Of a DNA stretch of 64,000 bases, positions 1 to 9,172 are shown piece after piece (position 1 is the first letter of the stretch; every line of letters begins with the position of its first letter). Under the pieces are notes generated by a model. That model saw nothing but the letters and a program-made list of their open reading frames with translations. It was not told where the DNA came from and ran no database searches. Location: the NCBI GenBank assembly GCA_963668445.1, contig OY764335.1, positions 1 through 64,000 of the forward strand, given 5' to 3'. The DNA is from Poriferisulfidus sp963668445. GTDB lineage: Bacteria; Pseudomonadota; Gammaproteobacteria; Poriferisulfidales; Poriferisulfidaceae. Made by a program: the position numbers and the translations under genes.

Positions 1-376
1 TGTAGTCCGCCGGGCGCGGCGGCACGGCCGGCGCCGGAAGCGGCGACCCCAGCACGGCGGCCAGCTCCAAGCCCATGACGGCGGCCACGGCCAGCGCGGC
101 GGCTCGGTAGCCGCGCTTCTTCTCCGGCGGCGGCGCTTGATGCTCGATCATCATCACCACAAACAAAAACAGCACCAGCACCGCGCCGATGTACACCAGC
201 ACCAGAAGGATCGCCAGGAACTCGGCTTCCAGCAGCATCCACAGCATGGCGGCCGTGAAGAACGCCAGAATCAGGCACAGCGCCGCGCGCACCATGCAGC
301 GCAGCGTCACGGTCGCCGCCGCGGCCGCCAACAGCACCGCGCCCAGAAGATAGAACAGCAGCGCTTGGAAGCCCAT
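1..376 (-). CDS. nuoJ: NADH-quinone oxidoreductase subunit J (partial, 3' end cut by window edge)
   Basis: Membrane subunit of respiratory complex I, part of the proton-pumping arm in the inner membrane. About 125 residues are visible, beginning MGFQALLFYLLGAVLLAA, with hydrophobic segments near residues 4-22, 27-50 and 52-75 followed by a basic loop and the start of another helix. The ATG shares one base with the nuoI stop (TGATG), so translation is probably coupled. The C-terminal part lies outside the window. The order nuoI-nuoJ and the hydrophobic profile make the assignment firm although the protein is incomplete. Confidence 0.9.
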   Translation of the reverse strand, partial: MGFQALLFYLLGAVLLAAAAATVTLRCMVRAALCLILAFFTAAMLWMLLEAEFLAILLVLVYIGAVLVLFLFVVMMIEHQAPPPEKKRGYRAAALAVAAVMGLELAAVLGSPLPAPAVPPRPADY

Positions 377-870
377 CAGCGGAACGGCGCATCGTCGCGG
401 CGATGCGCGGCGATGCGCTCCTCGTACTGCTTGCCGACGGCCAGCAGGTCTTCCTTGCGCATGATCTGATCGCCGTGCCGCTCGAAATGGAACTCGATGA
501 TGTCGGTCTCGACGATCGCGTCGGTCGGGCAGGCCTCTTCGCAGAAGCCGCAATAGACGCACTTGAACAGGTCGATGTCGTAACGGGTGGTGCGCCGGCT
601 GCCGTCGGCGCGCTCTTCGGAGTCGATGGTGATGGCCAGCGCCGGGCAGGCCGCCTCGCACAGCTTGCAGGCGATGCAGCGCTCTTCGCCGTTCGGATAG
701 CGGCGCAGCGCGTGCAGGCCGCGGAAGCGCGGCGAGCGCGGCGTCTTCTCGTCCGGGTAGCGCAGCGTGATCTTGCGCGAGAACAGGCGCCGCGCCGTCA
801 CCCGCAGGCCGCGCAAAAGATCCCACAGGCTCAGGCTGCGCAGCAGATACGGCAACAGGCTCCAGCGCAT
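376..870 (-). CDS. nuoI: NADH-quinone oxidoreductase subunit I (2x 4Fe-4S)
   Basis: Peripheral-arm subunit of complex I that carries clusters N6a and N6b and passes electrons towards NuoB and quinone. The 164-residue protein has two classic CxxCxxCxxxCP motifs, at C65-C68-C71-C75 and C104-C107-C110-C114, which is the family hallmark. Length is normal. It starts with ATG (MRWSLLPYLL) 4 bases after the nuoH stop and its own stop overlaps the nuoJ start, so it sits in a tightly packed operon. Confidence 0.97.
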   Translation of the reverse strand: MRWSLLPYLLRSLSLWDLLRGLRVTARRLFSRKITLRYPDEKTPRSPRFRGLHALRRYPNGEERCIACKLCEAACPALAITIDSEERADGSRRTTRYDIDLFKCVYCGFCEEACPTDAIVETDIIEFHFERHGDQIMRKEDLLAVGKQYEERIAAHRRDDAPFR

Positions 871-874
871 CGCC

Positions 875-1909
875 TCAGCCCTCCAGCCCCAGATAGCGCA
901 CCGCGCCCAGCACGAAGATCCACGCCAGCGTCACCGGAATGAACACCTTCCAGCCCAGACGCATGATCTGGTCGTAGCGGTAACGCGGAAAAGTCGCCCG
1001 GAACCACAGGAAGCAGAACATGAAGAAGGCGGTCTTGAGCAGCCACCAGTGGAGGCCGGAATCCAGCGCCGGCGTCCAGGCTGCCAGCGGCGTGCCGGCG
1101 AAAGGCGACAGCCAGCCGCCGAAGAACAGCACGGTCGTCAGCGCCGAGACCAGAATCATGGCGGAGTATTCGGCCAGAAAGAACATGGCGAAGACCGCGC
1201 CTGAATACTCGACATGGAAGCCGGCCACCAGTTCCGACTCGCCTTCGACGACATCGAACGGCGCCCGGTTGGTCTCGGCCACGCCGGACGCCAGGTACAC
1301 CAGAAGCAACGGCAGCAGCGGCCAGCAGAACCAGTGCCCGGGGCCGCCCGCCTGCGCCTGCACGATGGCCGCGAGGTTGAGGCTGCCGGACAGCATGAGC
1401 ACGCCGACCAGAGCGAAGCCCATGGCGATCTCGTACGACACGACCTGCGCCGCTTGGCGCATGGCGCCGAGCAGCGCGTACTTGGAGTTGGAGGCCCAGC
1501 CGGCGATGATGATGCCGTAGGCGCCCAGCGAGGTCAGCGCCAGCACGTACAGCAGTCCGGCATCCACATTGGCGAGCCACAGGCCCTCGTCGAACGGCAT
1601 CACCGCCCAGCCGCCGAGCGCCGGCGCCAACGCCGCCAGCGGCGCCAGCAGGAACAGGCCGCGGCTGGCCTCCTTCGGATGCACCACTTCCTTGGTCAGC
1701 AGCTTCAGGATGTCGGCAACCGGCTGCAGCAGGCCGCGCGGCCCGACGCGGCTGGGGCCCATGCGCATTTGCATGAAGCCGATCACCTTGCGTTCCGCAT
1801 AGGTGTAATACGCCACCGTCAGCATCAGCGGCACGATGATCATGAGGGCGCCCGCGGCGAGTTCCGCGACATGCGCCCAGACGTCCGGGTCGGTCGCCCA
1901 CTCAAACAC
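875..1909 (-). CDS. nuoH: NADH-quinone oxidoreductase subunit H
   Basis: Complex I membrane subunit that forms much of the quinone-binding pocket and links the peripheral arm to the proton pump. The 344-residue protein has about eight hydrophobic helices and the conserved matrix-side segment GPSRVGPRGLLQPVADILK that follows YTYAERK. The chosen start is a GTG (VFEWATD) overlapping the nuoG stop by 8 bases. The open frame continues upstream inside nuoG, but that part is a shadow of NuoG, and starting there would give a poorly hydrophobic extension not expected for the family. Confidence 0.95.
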   Translation of the reverse strand: MFEWATDPDVWAHVAELAAGALMIIVPLMLTVAYYTYAERKVIGFMQMRMGPSRVGPRGLLQPVADILKLLTKEVVHPKEASRGLFLLAPLAALAPALGGWAVMPFDEGLWLANVDAGLLYVLALTSLGAYGIIIAGWASNSKYALLGAMRQAAQVVSYEIAMGFALVGVLMLSGSLNLAAIVQAQAGGPGHWFCWPLLPLLLVYLASGVAETNRAPFDVVEGESELVAGFHVEYSGAVFAMFFLAEYSAMILVSALTTVLFFGGWLSPFAGTPLAAWTPALDSGLHWWLLKTAFFMFCFLWFRATFPRYRYDQIMRLGWKVFIPVTLAWIFVLGAVRYLGLEG

Positions 1910-4157
1910 GGCCCAGCTCCACCACGCCGAAGGCCGGGCCGAGCGCCGCCAGCCGGGCATCGCCGGTCGGCACGTACACGCAGTCCGCCGGCATGCTCGA
2001 ATCCGGGCGAAGCGGCAGCACCGCCTCGGCTCCGTCCTGAGACAGGCGCGCTTCGGCGGCATCCTCCAGCCCGCGGGCCGCCAACGTCTCCGGATGCGCC
2101 CGCAGCGCCAGCTGCCGTGCCAGCTCCGTCTGCTGCAAGGCATGCGCCCGCCGCGTCACCGCATCCTGCTGATAGAGGGACGGCGATCCGACCCGCAGCA
2201 GGCCGTCCGGCGGCATGCAGCTGGGGCCGTCGAACGGCACCGGCGCCAGAACCCCGTCCGGGTTCCGGCATTGCTCCAGCAGCGCCGCGTCCTGCGCCGG
2301 CGCGAGGCCGGCCATGCGCGCCAGTTCGGCCAGCACTTCGGCGCCATCGCGCACTCCGTCCGGCGGCGCCGCCGCCGGCGCCATCCGCTGCCAGCGGCCT
2401 TCCAGATTGATGAGGTGCCCGCCGCGCTCGCCAACGGTCGCAATCGGCAAAAGCAGGCTGTAGGGCGAGCGCTCCGGAGACGGCGCGAACGCCTGCAGGC
2501 CGATCACCTCGCCGGCCCGCCCCAGAGCTTGGCTCAGGCGCGCCGGGTCGGCCGCGTCGCAGTCCGGGTCCAAGCCGTACAGCACCCAGGCCCCCGGCGG
2601 ATCTTCCAACGCCGCCGCCAAGTCCGTGCCGTCGACGGGCTCCCCGCCCGGCCCGCGATGGGCCACGCAGCCGGCCAGCCATGCGCCGGGTGCATTCGCG
2701 CCTTCCGGCAACGTGCCGAGGCTTACGCCGAGCGTCGTGCAGGCGCGCTGCGCCGCCGCATGCAACAGGCTCGCGTCCGGATGGTTGAGGGCCAGCGGGC
2801 CCAGCCACAGCAGCGGCCGCTTCGCGTCCTTCAGCTCCTTGCCCAACGGCACACGGCCCCGCTTCAGAGCCTCCAGCCAGGCCAGCCATTCCCGAGGCGA
2901 CAGCGCCTGCTCGCCGGCCAGCTCGAAATTCCAGTCGAAGGCGCACGGGTTGACGGCGTGCACCCGAGTGCCGCCCAGCGCCGCCTGGCGCAAGCGATGG
3001 TTGAGGATCGGCTGGTCGTGGCGCAGGAAACTGCCCAGCACCACGACGCAGTCGTACTTGTCCAACTTGCGGATGGCGCAGCCCAGTTCCGGCTGGCGCG
3101 GGTACTGCGCCCCGCCGCGGAAGTCCATGGCCCGCAGCCGGTGCTCCACGGTGCGGGCGCCGCAGCCGCGCAGCAGTTCCTGGAAGCGGAAGCATTCCTC
3201 CAGCGTGGCGGACGGATGAATCAGCCCGGCCGGCGCGGCCGCCCGGTCCAAGGCCGCCGCCGCCCGCTCCAGCGCCTCGCCCCAACTCAGCGGCTCCCAG
3301 CGTGTGCCGTGCCGCGCCAGCGGCTGGACCAAGCGGGCCGGATGCGCGGCCGCCTGATAGCTGAAGCGATCCCGGTCCGACAGCCAGCCCTCGTTGATCG
3401 ATTCCTCCAAACGCGGCACGCAGCGCACCTGCTGCCCGCGCAGGACATGCCGCGACAGGTGCGAGCCGATGCCGTCGTGCTCGCCTAGGCCCGGGCGGCT
3501 CTCCATCTCCCAGGCGCGGGCCTGCATCCGCGATGGGCGGGCGTTCAGGGCGCCGACCGGGCACAGGTCGATCACGCAACCGGACAATTCGGACTGCATG
3601 GCGCTTTGGACGTAGGTGCCGATCTTCAGGAACTCGCCGCGCCCGAATGCGCCCAGCTCCTGCTCGCCGGCGATCTCTTCGGTGAAGCGCACGCAGCGGG
3701 TGCAATGGATGCAGCGGGTCATGTCGGTGGACACCAGCGGGCCCAGATCGGGATCCGGGACCGCCCGGCGCGCTTCGGAGTAGCGCGACACGCCGGCGCC
3801 GTAGCCCAGCGCCAGATCCTGCAGTTCGCATTCCCCGCCCTGGTCGCAGACCGGACAGTCGAGCGGATGGTTGATCAGCAGGAACTCCATGGTGCCGCGC
3901 TGCGCTTCGCGGGCCAGCTTCGAGCGGGTCAGGACTTCCATGCCGTCCGCCACCGGCGTGGCGCAGGCCGGCACCGGGGCGCGGGCGCCGGCCACTTCGA
4001 CCAGGCACATGCGGCAGTTCGCCGCCACCGACAGCTTCGGGTGGTAGCAGAAGCGCGGGATCGGCACGCCGGCGCGGTCCGCCACGGCGATCAGCATGTC
4101 GCCGGCCTGCGCCTCGACCTCCCGGCCGTCCAGCGTGATCGTGACGGACTCGCTCAT
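1902..4157 (-). CDS. nuoG: NADH-quinone oxidoreductase subunit G
   Basis: Large iron-sulfur subunit of the complex I electron-input arm. The 751-residue protein has an N-terminal 2Fe-2S ferredoxin domain (C37, C48, C51, C65), the His-Cys3 cluster segment HPLDCPVCDQGGEC (H97, C101, C104, C110) and a further 4Fe-4S set (C149, C152, C155, C199). A degenerate molybdopterin-oxidoreductase-like domain fills the rest. It starts with ATG (MSESVTITLDG), overlapping the nuoF stop by 4 bases (ATGA). The C-terminal domain looks divergent, which is usual for NuoG. Confidence 0.96.
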   Translation of the reverse strand: MSESVTITLDGREVEAQAGDMLIAVADRAGVPIPRFCYHPKLSVAANCRMCLVEVAGARAPVPACATPVADGMEVLTRSKLAREAQRGTMEFLLINHPLDCPVCDQGGECELQDLALGYGAGVSRYSEARRAVPDPDLGPLVSTDMTRCIHCTRCVRFTEEIAGEQELGAFGRGEFLKIGTYVQSAMQSELSGCVIDLCPVGALNARPSRMQARAWEMESRPGLGEHDGIGSHLSRHVLRGQQVRCVPRLEESINEGWLSDRDRFSYQAAAHPARLVQPLARHGTRWEPLSWGEALERAAAALDRAAAPAGLIHPSATLEECFRFQELLRGCGARTVEHRLRAMDFRGGAQYPRQPELGCAIRKLDKYDCVVVLGSFLRHDQPILNHRLRQAALGGTRVHAVNPCAFDWNFELAGEQALSPREWLAWLEALKRGRVPLGKELKDAKRPLLWLGPLALNHPDASLLHAAAQRACTTLGVSLGTLPEGANAPGAWLAGCVAHRGPGGEPVDGTDLAAALEDPPGAWVLYGLDPDCDAADPARLSQALGRAGEVIGLQAFAPSPERSPYSLLLPIATVGERGGHLINLEGRWQRMAPAAAPPDGVRDGAEVLAELARMAGLAPAQDAALLEQCRNPDGVLAPVPFDGPSCMPPDGLLRVGSPSLYQQDAVTRRAHALQQTELARQLALRAHPETLAARGLEDAAEARLSQDGAEAVLPLRPDSSMPADCVYVPTGDARLAALGPAFGVVELGRV

Positions 4158-5434
4158 GCCGCGCCCACCGGGCTTCTGCCATGCCGGATGTAGTATTCGA
4201 ACTCGCTGCGGAAATGGCGCAGGAAGCTCTGCACCGGCCACGCCGCAGCGGCGCCCAGCGCGCAGATGGTATGCCCGTCGATGCGCTCCGGCACGGTCTC
4301 CAGGATCTCCAGGTCGCGTGCGTCGCCGCGCCCCTCGACGATGCGGGTCAGCACGCGGTACAGCCAGCCGGTGCCTTCGCGGCACGGCGTGCACTGCCCG
4401 CAGGACTCGTGGAAGTAGAAGCGGGAGATGCGCTGCAGCGCGCGCACCATGTCGGTGGTCTCGTCCATGACGATGACCGCGCCCGAGCCGAGCAGGGAGC
4501 CGGCTTCGGCGAGGCTCTCGAAGTCCATGTCGGTCTTCAGCATGACATCGGCCGGCAGCACCGGCACCGACGAGCCGCCCGGAATCACCGCCTTGAGCCG
4601 GCGGCCCTGCCACACGCCGCCGCACAGCTCCAGCAGTTCCGCGAACGGCGTGCCCAAGGGCAGTTCGTGGTTGCCGGGGCGCTCCACGTGCCCGGACACG
4701 GAGAAGCATTTGGTGCCGGGGCTCTTTTCGGTGCCGATGCCGGCGAACCAGCCCGGCTCCTCGCGCAGGATGCCCGGCACCAGCGCCAGGCTCTCCACGT
4801 TGTTGACGGTCGTCGGCTTGCCCCACAGGCCGTAGTTGGCCGGAAACGGAGGCTTGAAGCGCGGCAGGCCCTTCTTGCCTTCCAGCGATTCCAGAAGCGC
4901 CGTCTCCTCGCCGCAGATGTAGGCGCCCGCGCCCAGCGTGTCGTGCAGCATCACCGTGACGCCGCTGTGCTGGATGTCCTCGCCCAAAAGCCGGCACTCG
5001 TACGCCTCGCGCAGCGCGTCCTGGAAGCGCCGGTGCGGCTCGTCGCGGAACTCCTCGCGCAGGTACGCATAGCCGACGCGGGCGCCGGTCGCGTAGCAGG
5101 CGATGGCCATCCCTTCGATCAGGGCGTGCGGGTTGAAGCGCAGGATGTCGCGATCCTTGCAGGTGCCCGGCTCCGACTCGTCGGCGTTGCACACCAGATA
5201 GCTTTCCTCGGCGTCCGGCATGAAGCTCCATTTGAGGCCGGTCGGGAAGCCGGCGCCGCCGCGCCCGCGCAGCCCGGATTTCTTGACCGCCTCGACGACC
5301 TCGCGCCGCTTTGGGCGTTCGGCCAGAATCTTCCGCCAGGCACGGTAGCCGCCGTGCGCCTCGTAGGTCGCCAAGGCCCACGGCTTGTCGCTGTCCAGCG
5401 TGGCGAAGCACATCTCGTTGCGTTGCAGGATCAC
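4154..5434 (-). CDS. nuoF: NADH-quinone oxidoreductase subunit F (NADH/FMN subunit)
   Basis: Binds NADH and FMN and starts electron transfer in complex I. In the 426-residue protein the glycine-rich flavin site GRGGAGFPTGLKW lies near residues 57-69. The 4Fe-4S (N3) ligands appear as ESCGQCTPCREG, with the fourth cysteine about 40 residues later in HTICALG. It starts ATG (MILQRNEMCF), overlaps the nuoE stop by 4 bases, and its own stop overlaps the nuoG start by 4 bases. Length and motif order are typical. Confidence 0.97.
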   Translation of the reverse strand: MILQRNEMCFATLDSDKPWALATYEAHGGYRAWRKILAERPKRREVVEAVKKSGLRGRGGAGFPTGLKWSFMPDAEESYLVCNADESEPGTCKDRDILRFNPHALIEGMAIACYATGARVGYAYLREEFRDEPHRRFQDALREAYECRLLGEDIQHSGVTVMLHDTLGAGAYICGEETALLESLEGKKGLPRFKPPFPANYGLWGKPTTVNNVESLALVPGILREEPGWFAGIGTEKSPGTKCFSVSGHVERPGNHELPLGTPFAELLELCGGVWQGRRLKAVIPGGSSVPVLPADVMLKTDMDFESLAEAGSLLGSGAVIVMDETTDMVRALQRISRFYFHESCGQCTPCREGTGWLYRVLTRIVEGRGDARDLEILETVPERIDGHTICALGAAAAWPVQSFLRHFRSEFEYYIRHGRSPVGAA

Positions 5435-5909
5435 GGCAGCCCCTCCAAGATCCTCGCCGCCTCCTGCGGCGTCAGGTCCTCATGGTAGACGTGGTCCACC
5501 TGCATCATCGGCGCCCCGCAGCATGCCGCCAAGCATTCCTCTTCCTGCTTCAGGTAGATTCTGCCGTCGGGGGTCGATTCGCCGGCCGCGATGCCCAGCG
5601 TCTTCTCCAGATGCGCGAGCAGCTCCTCGCCGCCGCGCAGCCAGCAGGAGATGTTGGTGCACACCGCCACCGTGTGGCGGCCGACCGGCGCGTGCACGAA
5701 GCCGGTGTAGAACGAGCCGACCTCGTACGCCTGGATGGCGGGGATGCCCAGATGCGCGGCCACCGCGTCCATGCGCTCCGGCGTCAGGTGGCCGTATTCC
5801 TGCTGCGTCTCGCGCAGGGCGCCGAGCACGGCGGAGCGGCGGTGCTCGACCGGAAACCGCGCCACCCAGGCATCGATGCGCCGCAGCAGTTCGGGCGTCA
5901 GCACGCTGC

Positions 5910-5913
<4 letters not shown>
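5431..5913 (-). CDS. nuoE: NADH-quinone oxidoreductase subunit E (2Fe-2S)
   Basis: Thioredoxin-fold 2Fe-2S subunit of the complex I NADH module (cluster N1a). Of its 160 residues the four ligands are C85, C90, C127 and C131 (pattern Cx4C...Cx3C), exactly as in the family. The start is a GTG (SSVLTPELLRR follows) overlapping the nuoD stop as GTGA. The frame stays open far upstream across nuoD, but that is antisense-free shadow sequence without NuoE similarity. Stop and start codons overlap with nuoF. Confidence 0.95.
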
Positions 5914-7155
<1,242 letters not shown>

Positions 7156-7163
<8 letters not shown>

Positions 7164-7836
7164 GCCCCTCTCCGCGCAGCACCTTGGGTGCGCCGACCCG
7201 GGGCTCGATGGTCACCGGCTGGTAGACCACGCGGCGCAGATCCGGGTCGTAGCGCACTTCGACATGCCCGCTCAGCGGAAAGTCCTTGCGCAGCGGATGG
7301 CCGACGAAGCCGTAGTCCGTCAGCAGGCGCCGCAGGTCTGGATGCCCCTCGAACACGATGCCGAACAGGTCGAACGCCTCGCGCTCGTACCAGTCCGCGC
7401 ACGGCCACAGGCCGCGTACCGACGGCAGGTTCGGCCAGGCGCCGTCCGCGCAGCGCGCCAAAACGCGCAGGCGCCGGTTGCGGGTCAGCGACAGCAGCTG
7501 GTAGGCGACCGCGAAGCGGCCCTCGTCCGCCACCGGCGGATGCGGATGCTCGAAGGAGTAGCGCGCGGAGGCGGCCGGGCGCACCGCCCGCGAGAAGCCG
7601 GCGGCGGTGGCTTCGTCCGTGCCCCACTCGGCCCGGCCGTATTCGGCGTAGTCCAGCCCCGCCAGATCCATCAGCTGCTCGAAGCGGCAGTCCTCGTCGT
7701 CGCGGAAATGGCGCATCACGTCCAGCAGATCGGCCGCCCCGATGACCGCGCACGGGCCGTCGCAGTCGGCGCGCATCTCGCCCCGCTCCCCCAGCCACTC
7801 GGCCTGAGCGGCGTCCCAAGCGTCCGCGCCGGCCAT
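7156..7836 (-). CDS. nuoC: NADH-quinone oxidoreductase subunit C
   Basis: 30-kDa-type peripheral-arm subunit. The 226-residue protein contains the family signature EREAFDLFGIVFEGHPDLRR, followed by LLTDYGFVGHPLRKDFPLSG near residues 150-185. The first approximately 35 residues look unconserved, so the true start could be slightly downstream of the ATG used. The ATG directly abuts the nuoB stop (no gap), and the C-terminus overlaps nuoD. Confidence 0.94.
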
Positions 7837-8340
7837 TCAGCGCGCCAGCGTGCGGGTGCGGCGGATCTTGCGCTGCAGCTGCATGATGCCGTACAGCAGG
7901 GCCTCCGCGGTCGGCGGGCAGCCGGGCACGTAGATGTCCACCGGCACGATGCGGTCGCAGCCGCGCACGACGGAGTAGGAATAATGGTAGTAGCCGCCGC
8001 CGTTGGCGCAGGAGCCCATCGAGATCACCCATTTCGGGTCCGGCATCTGGTCGTAGACGCGGCGCAGGGCCGGGGCCATCTTGTTGACCAGCGTGCCCGC
8101 CACGATCATCACGTCGGACTGGCGCGGGCTGGGGCGGAACAGCATGCCGAAGCGGTCCAGATCGTAGCGCGCCGCGCCGGCGTGCATCATCTCCACCGCG
8201 CAGCAGGCCAGACCGAAGGTCATCGGCCACAGCGACCCGGAGCGCGCCCAGCTGACGAGCTGGTCGGCACTGGCCACCATGAAGCCCTGCTGCAGCGGCG
8301 CCTCGTCCGGCTGCGGGTGCAGCTTCTCCATCAATCCCAT
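7837..8340 (-). CDS. nuoB: NADH-quinone oxidoreductase subunit B (cluster N2)
   Basis: Carries the terminal 4Fe-4S cluster N2 that reduces quinone. The ligands are the tandem C46-C47 in LACCAVEMM, C111 in GSCANGGG and C141 in VPGCPP, all present. Two ATGs are possible: one at 8340 (MGLMEKL, 167 residues, preceded by a G-rich ribosome site) and one at 8331 that would share a base with the nuoA stop. The upstream one is chosen because of its Shine-Dalgarno-like GGGGGG at about 8 bases. Confidence 0.96.
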   Translation of the reverse strand: MGLMEKLHPQPDEAPLQQGFMVASADQLVSWARSGSLWPMTFGLACCAVEMMHAGAARYDLDRFGMLFRPSPRQSDVMIVAGTLVNKMAPALRRVYDQMPDPKWVISMGSCANGGGYYHYSYSVVRGCDRIVPVDIYVPGCPPTAEALLYGIMQLQRKIRRTRTLAR

Positions 8341-8687
8341 TCGAGAGCCCCCCGGCGCCATTCGTAGACGAAGCCGATCGCCAGAATCAGCAGGAACACG
8401 CCCATGGCGATCAGGCCGTACGCGCCGATATGCTCCAGCGCCACCGCCCACGGGAACAGGAACGCCACCTCCAAATCGAACAGCACGAACAGGATCACCA
8501 CTAGGTAGTAGCGCACGTCGAACTTCATGCGGGAATCCTCGAACGCCTCGAAGCCGCACTCGTACGGCTGCTCCTTCTCCGGAGAAGGCGCCCGCGGCGG
8601 CAGCAGATGCCCCAGAATCAGCATGCCCACGCCGATGCCGACCCCGAGGGCCAGAAACAGCAGCACCGCCAAGTATTCGTTCAGCAT
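8331..8687 (-). CDS. nuoA: NADH-quinone oxidoreductase subunit A
   Basis: Small membrane subunit of complex I with three transmembrane helices. The 118-residue protein has the conserved loop YECGFEAF, followed by SRMKFDVRYYLVVILFVLFD. The start MLNEYLAV at 8687 is preceded by AAGGAGG at good spacing, and an earlier in-frame ATG 11 codons upstream is less likely. It overlaps the preceding small membrane ORF by 7 bases and nuoB by 10. Confidence 0.96.
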   Translation of the reverse strand: MLNEYLAVLLFLALGVGIGVGMLILGHLLPPRAPSPEKEQPYECGFEAFEDSRMKFDVRYYLVVILFVLFDLEVAFLFPWAVALEHIGAYGLIAMGVFLLILAIGFVYEWRRGALEWD

Positions 8688-8860
8688 CCGTTCGCCTCCT
8701 TGGCCTGCGGGCGGACGCACAGCACATGAACCAGGACCACCGGGAACAGCAGGAACCCATACAGGAACCAGCCGAAAGCGGCGCTGCCGTAGCGCCCCTT
8801 GGCACTGGCGATGGCGGCAACGATAGCGCCCAAAAAGACGGCGATGAACAGCAATTCCAT
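8681..8860 (-). CDS. Small hydrophobic protein at the head of the nuo operon
   Basis: A 59-residue protein starting MELLFIAVFLGAIVA, with two predicted membrane helices (about 3-20 and 29-47) separated by a basic, glycine-containing loop (SAKGRYGSAAFGW). It ends in a charged tail with two cysteines. It precedes nuoA and overlaps its start by 7 bases, in the place where many gammaproteobacteria have secG, but it does not look like SecG. A TTG five codons upstream is an alternative start. Function unknown; a membrane protein co-expressed with complex I is the fair inference. Confidence 0.6.
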   Translation of the reverse strand: MELLFIAVFLGAIVAAIASAKGRYGSAAFGWFLYGFLLFPVVLVHVLCVRPQAKEANGC

Positions 8861-8904
8861 AAGCTTCCGGCCCAAGGCTTCACCCAGCGGGTTTACAGAA
8901 CTGA

Positions 8905-8910
8905 ATTATA
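8905..8910 (-). promoter_or_regulatory. -10 hexamer upstream of the nuo operon
   Basis: A perfect TATAAT read on the minus strand, about 45 bases before the first start codon of the nuo operon. No good -35 hexamer is visible at 16-18 bases, so the promoter may depend on an activator. Confidence 0.5.
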
Positions 8911-9172
8911 GCCCGTAGCGGGCGAGAGAGGGATTTAGGAGGATTTGTCCGCCAGATGGACATGTGGTCGCTTGCCGAGCACCTCCGCCGCCCTGCTCAT
9001 GGGCAGCAAGTTCACGGCAGCATTGCCCGGAGACAATATCCTATCGAGAGCGGGGCGGCCGATATCCGGACACCGTACCATGTCGGCACGAGTGAGACTT
9101 TACATCCGCTTGGCGGCGGCAACGCGCAACTTCGGCAGCCATATAACGCGGATTTCAGCAATGTGTTGGGTT
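8911..9172. other. Non-coding gap between the nuo operon and the defence island
   Basis: About 260 bases containing short open frames on both strands, none recognisable. An AGGAGG at 8937-8942 on the plus strand precedes a short frame without similarity to anything known. This is the left boundary of the accessory region. No tRNA fragment, direct repeat or integrase gene was seen. Confidence 0.4.
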
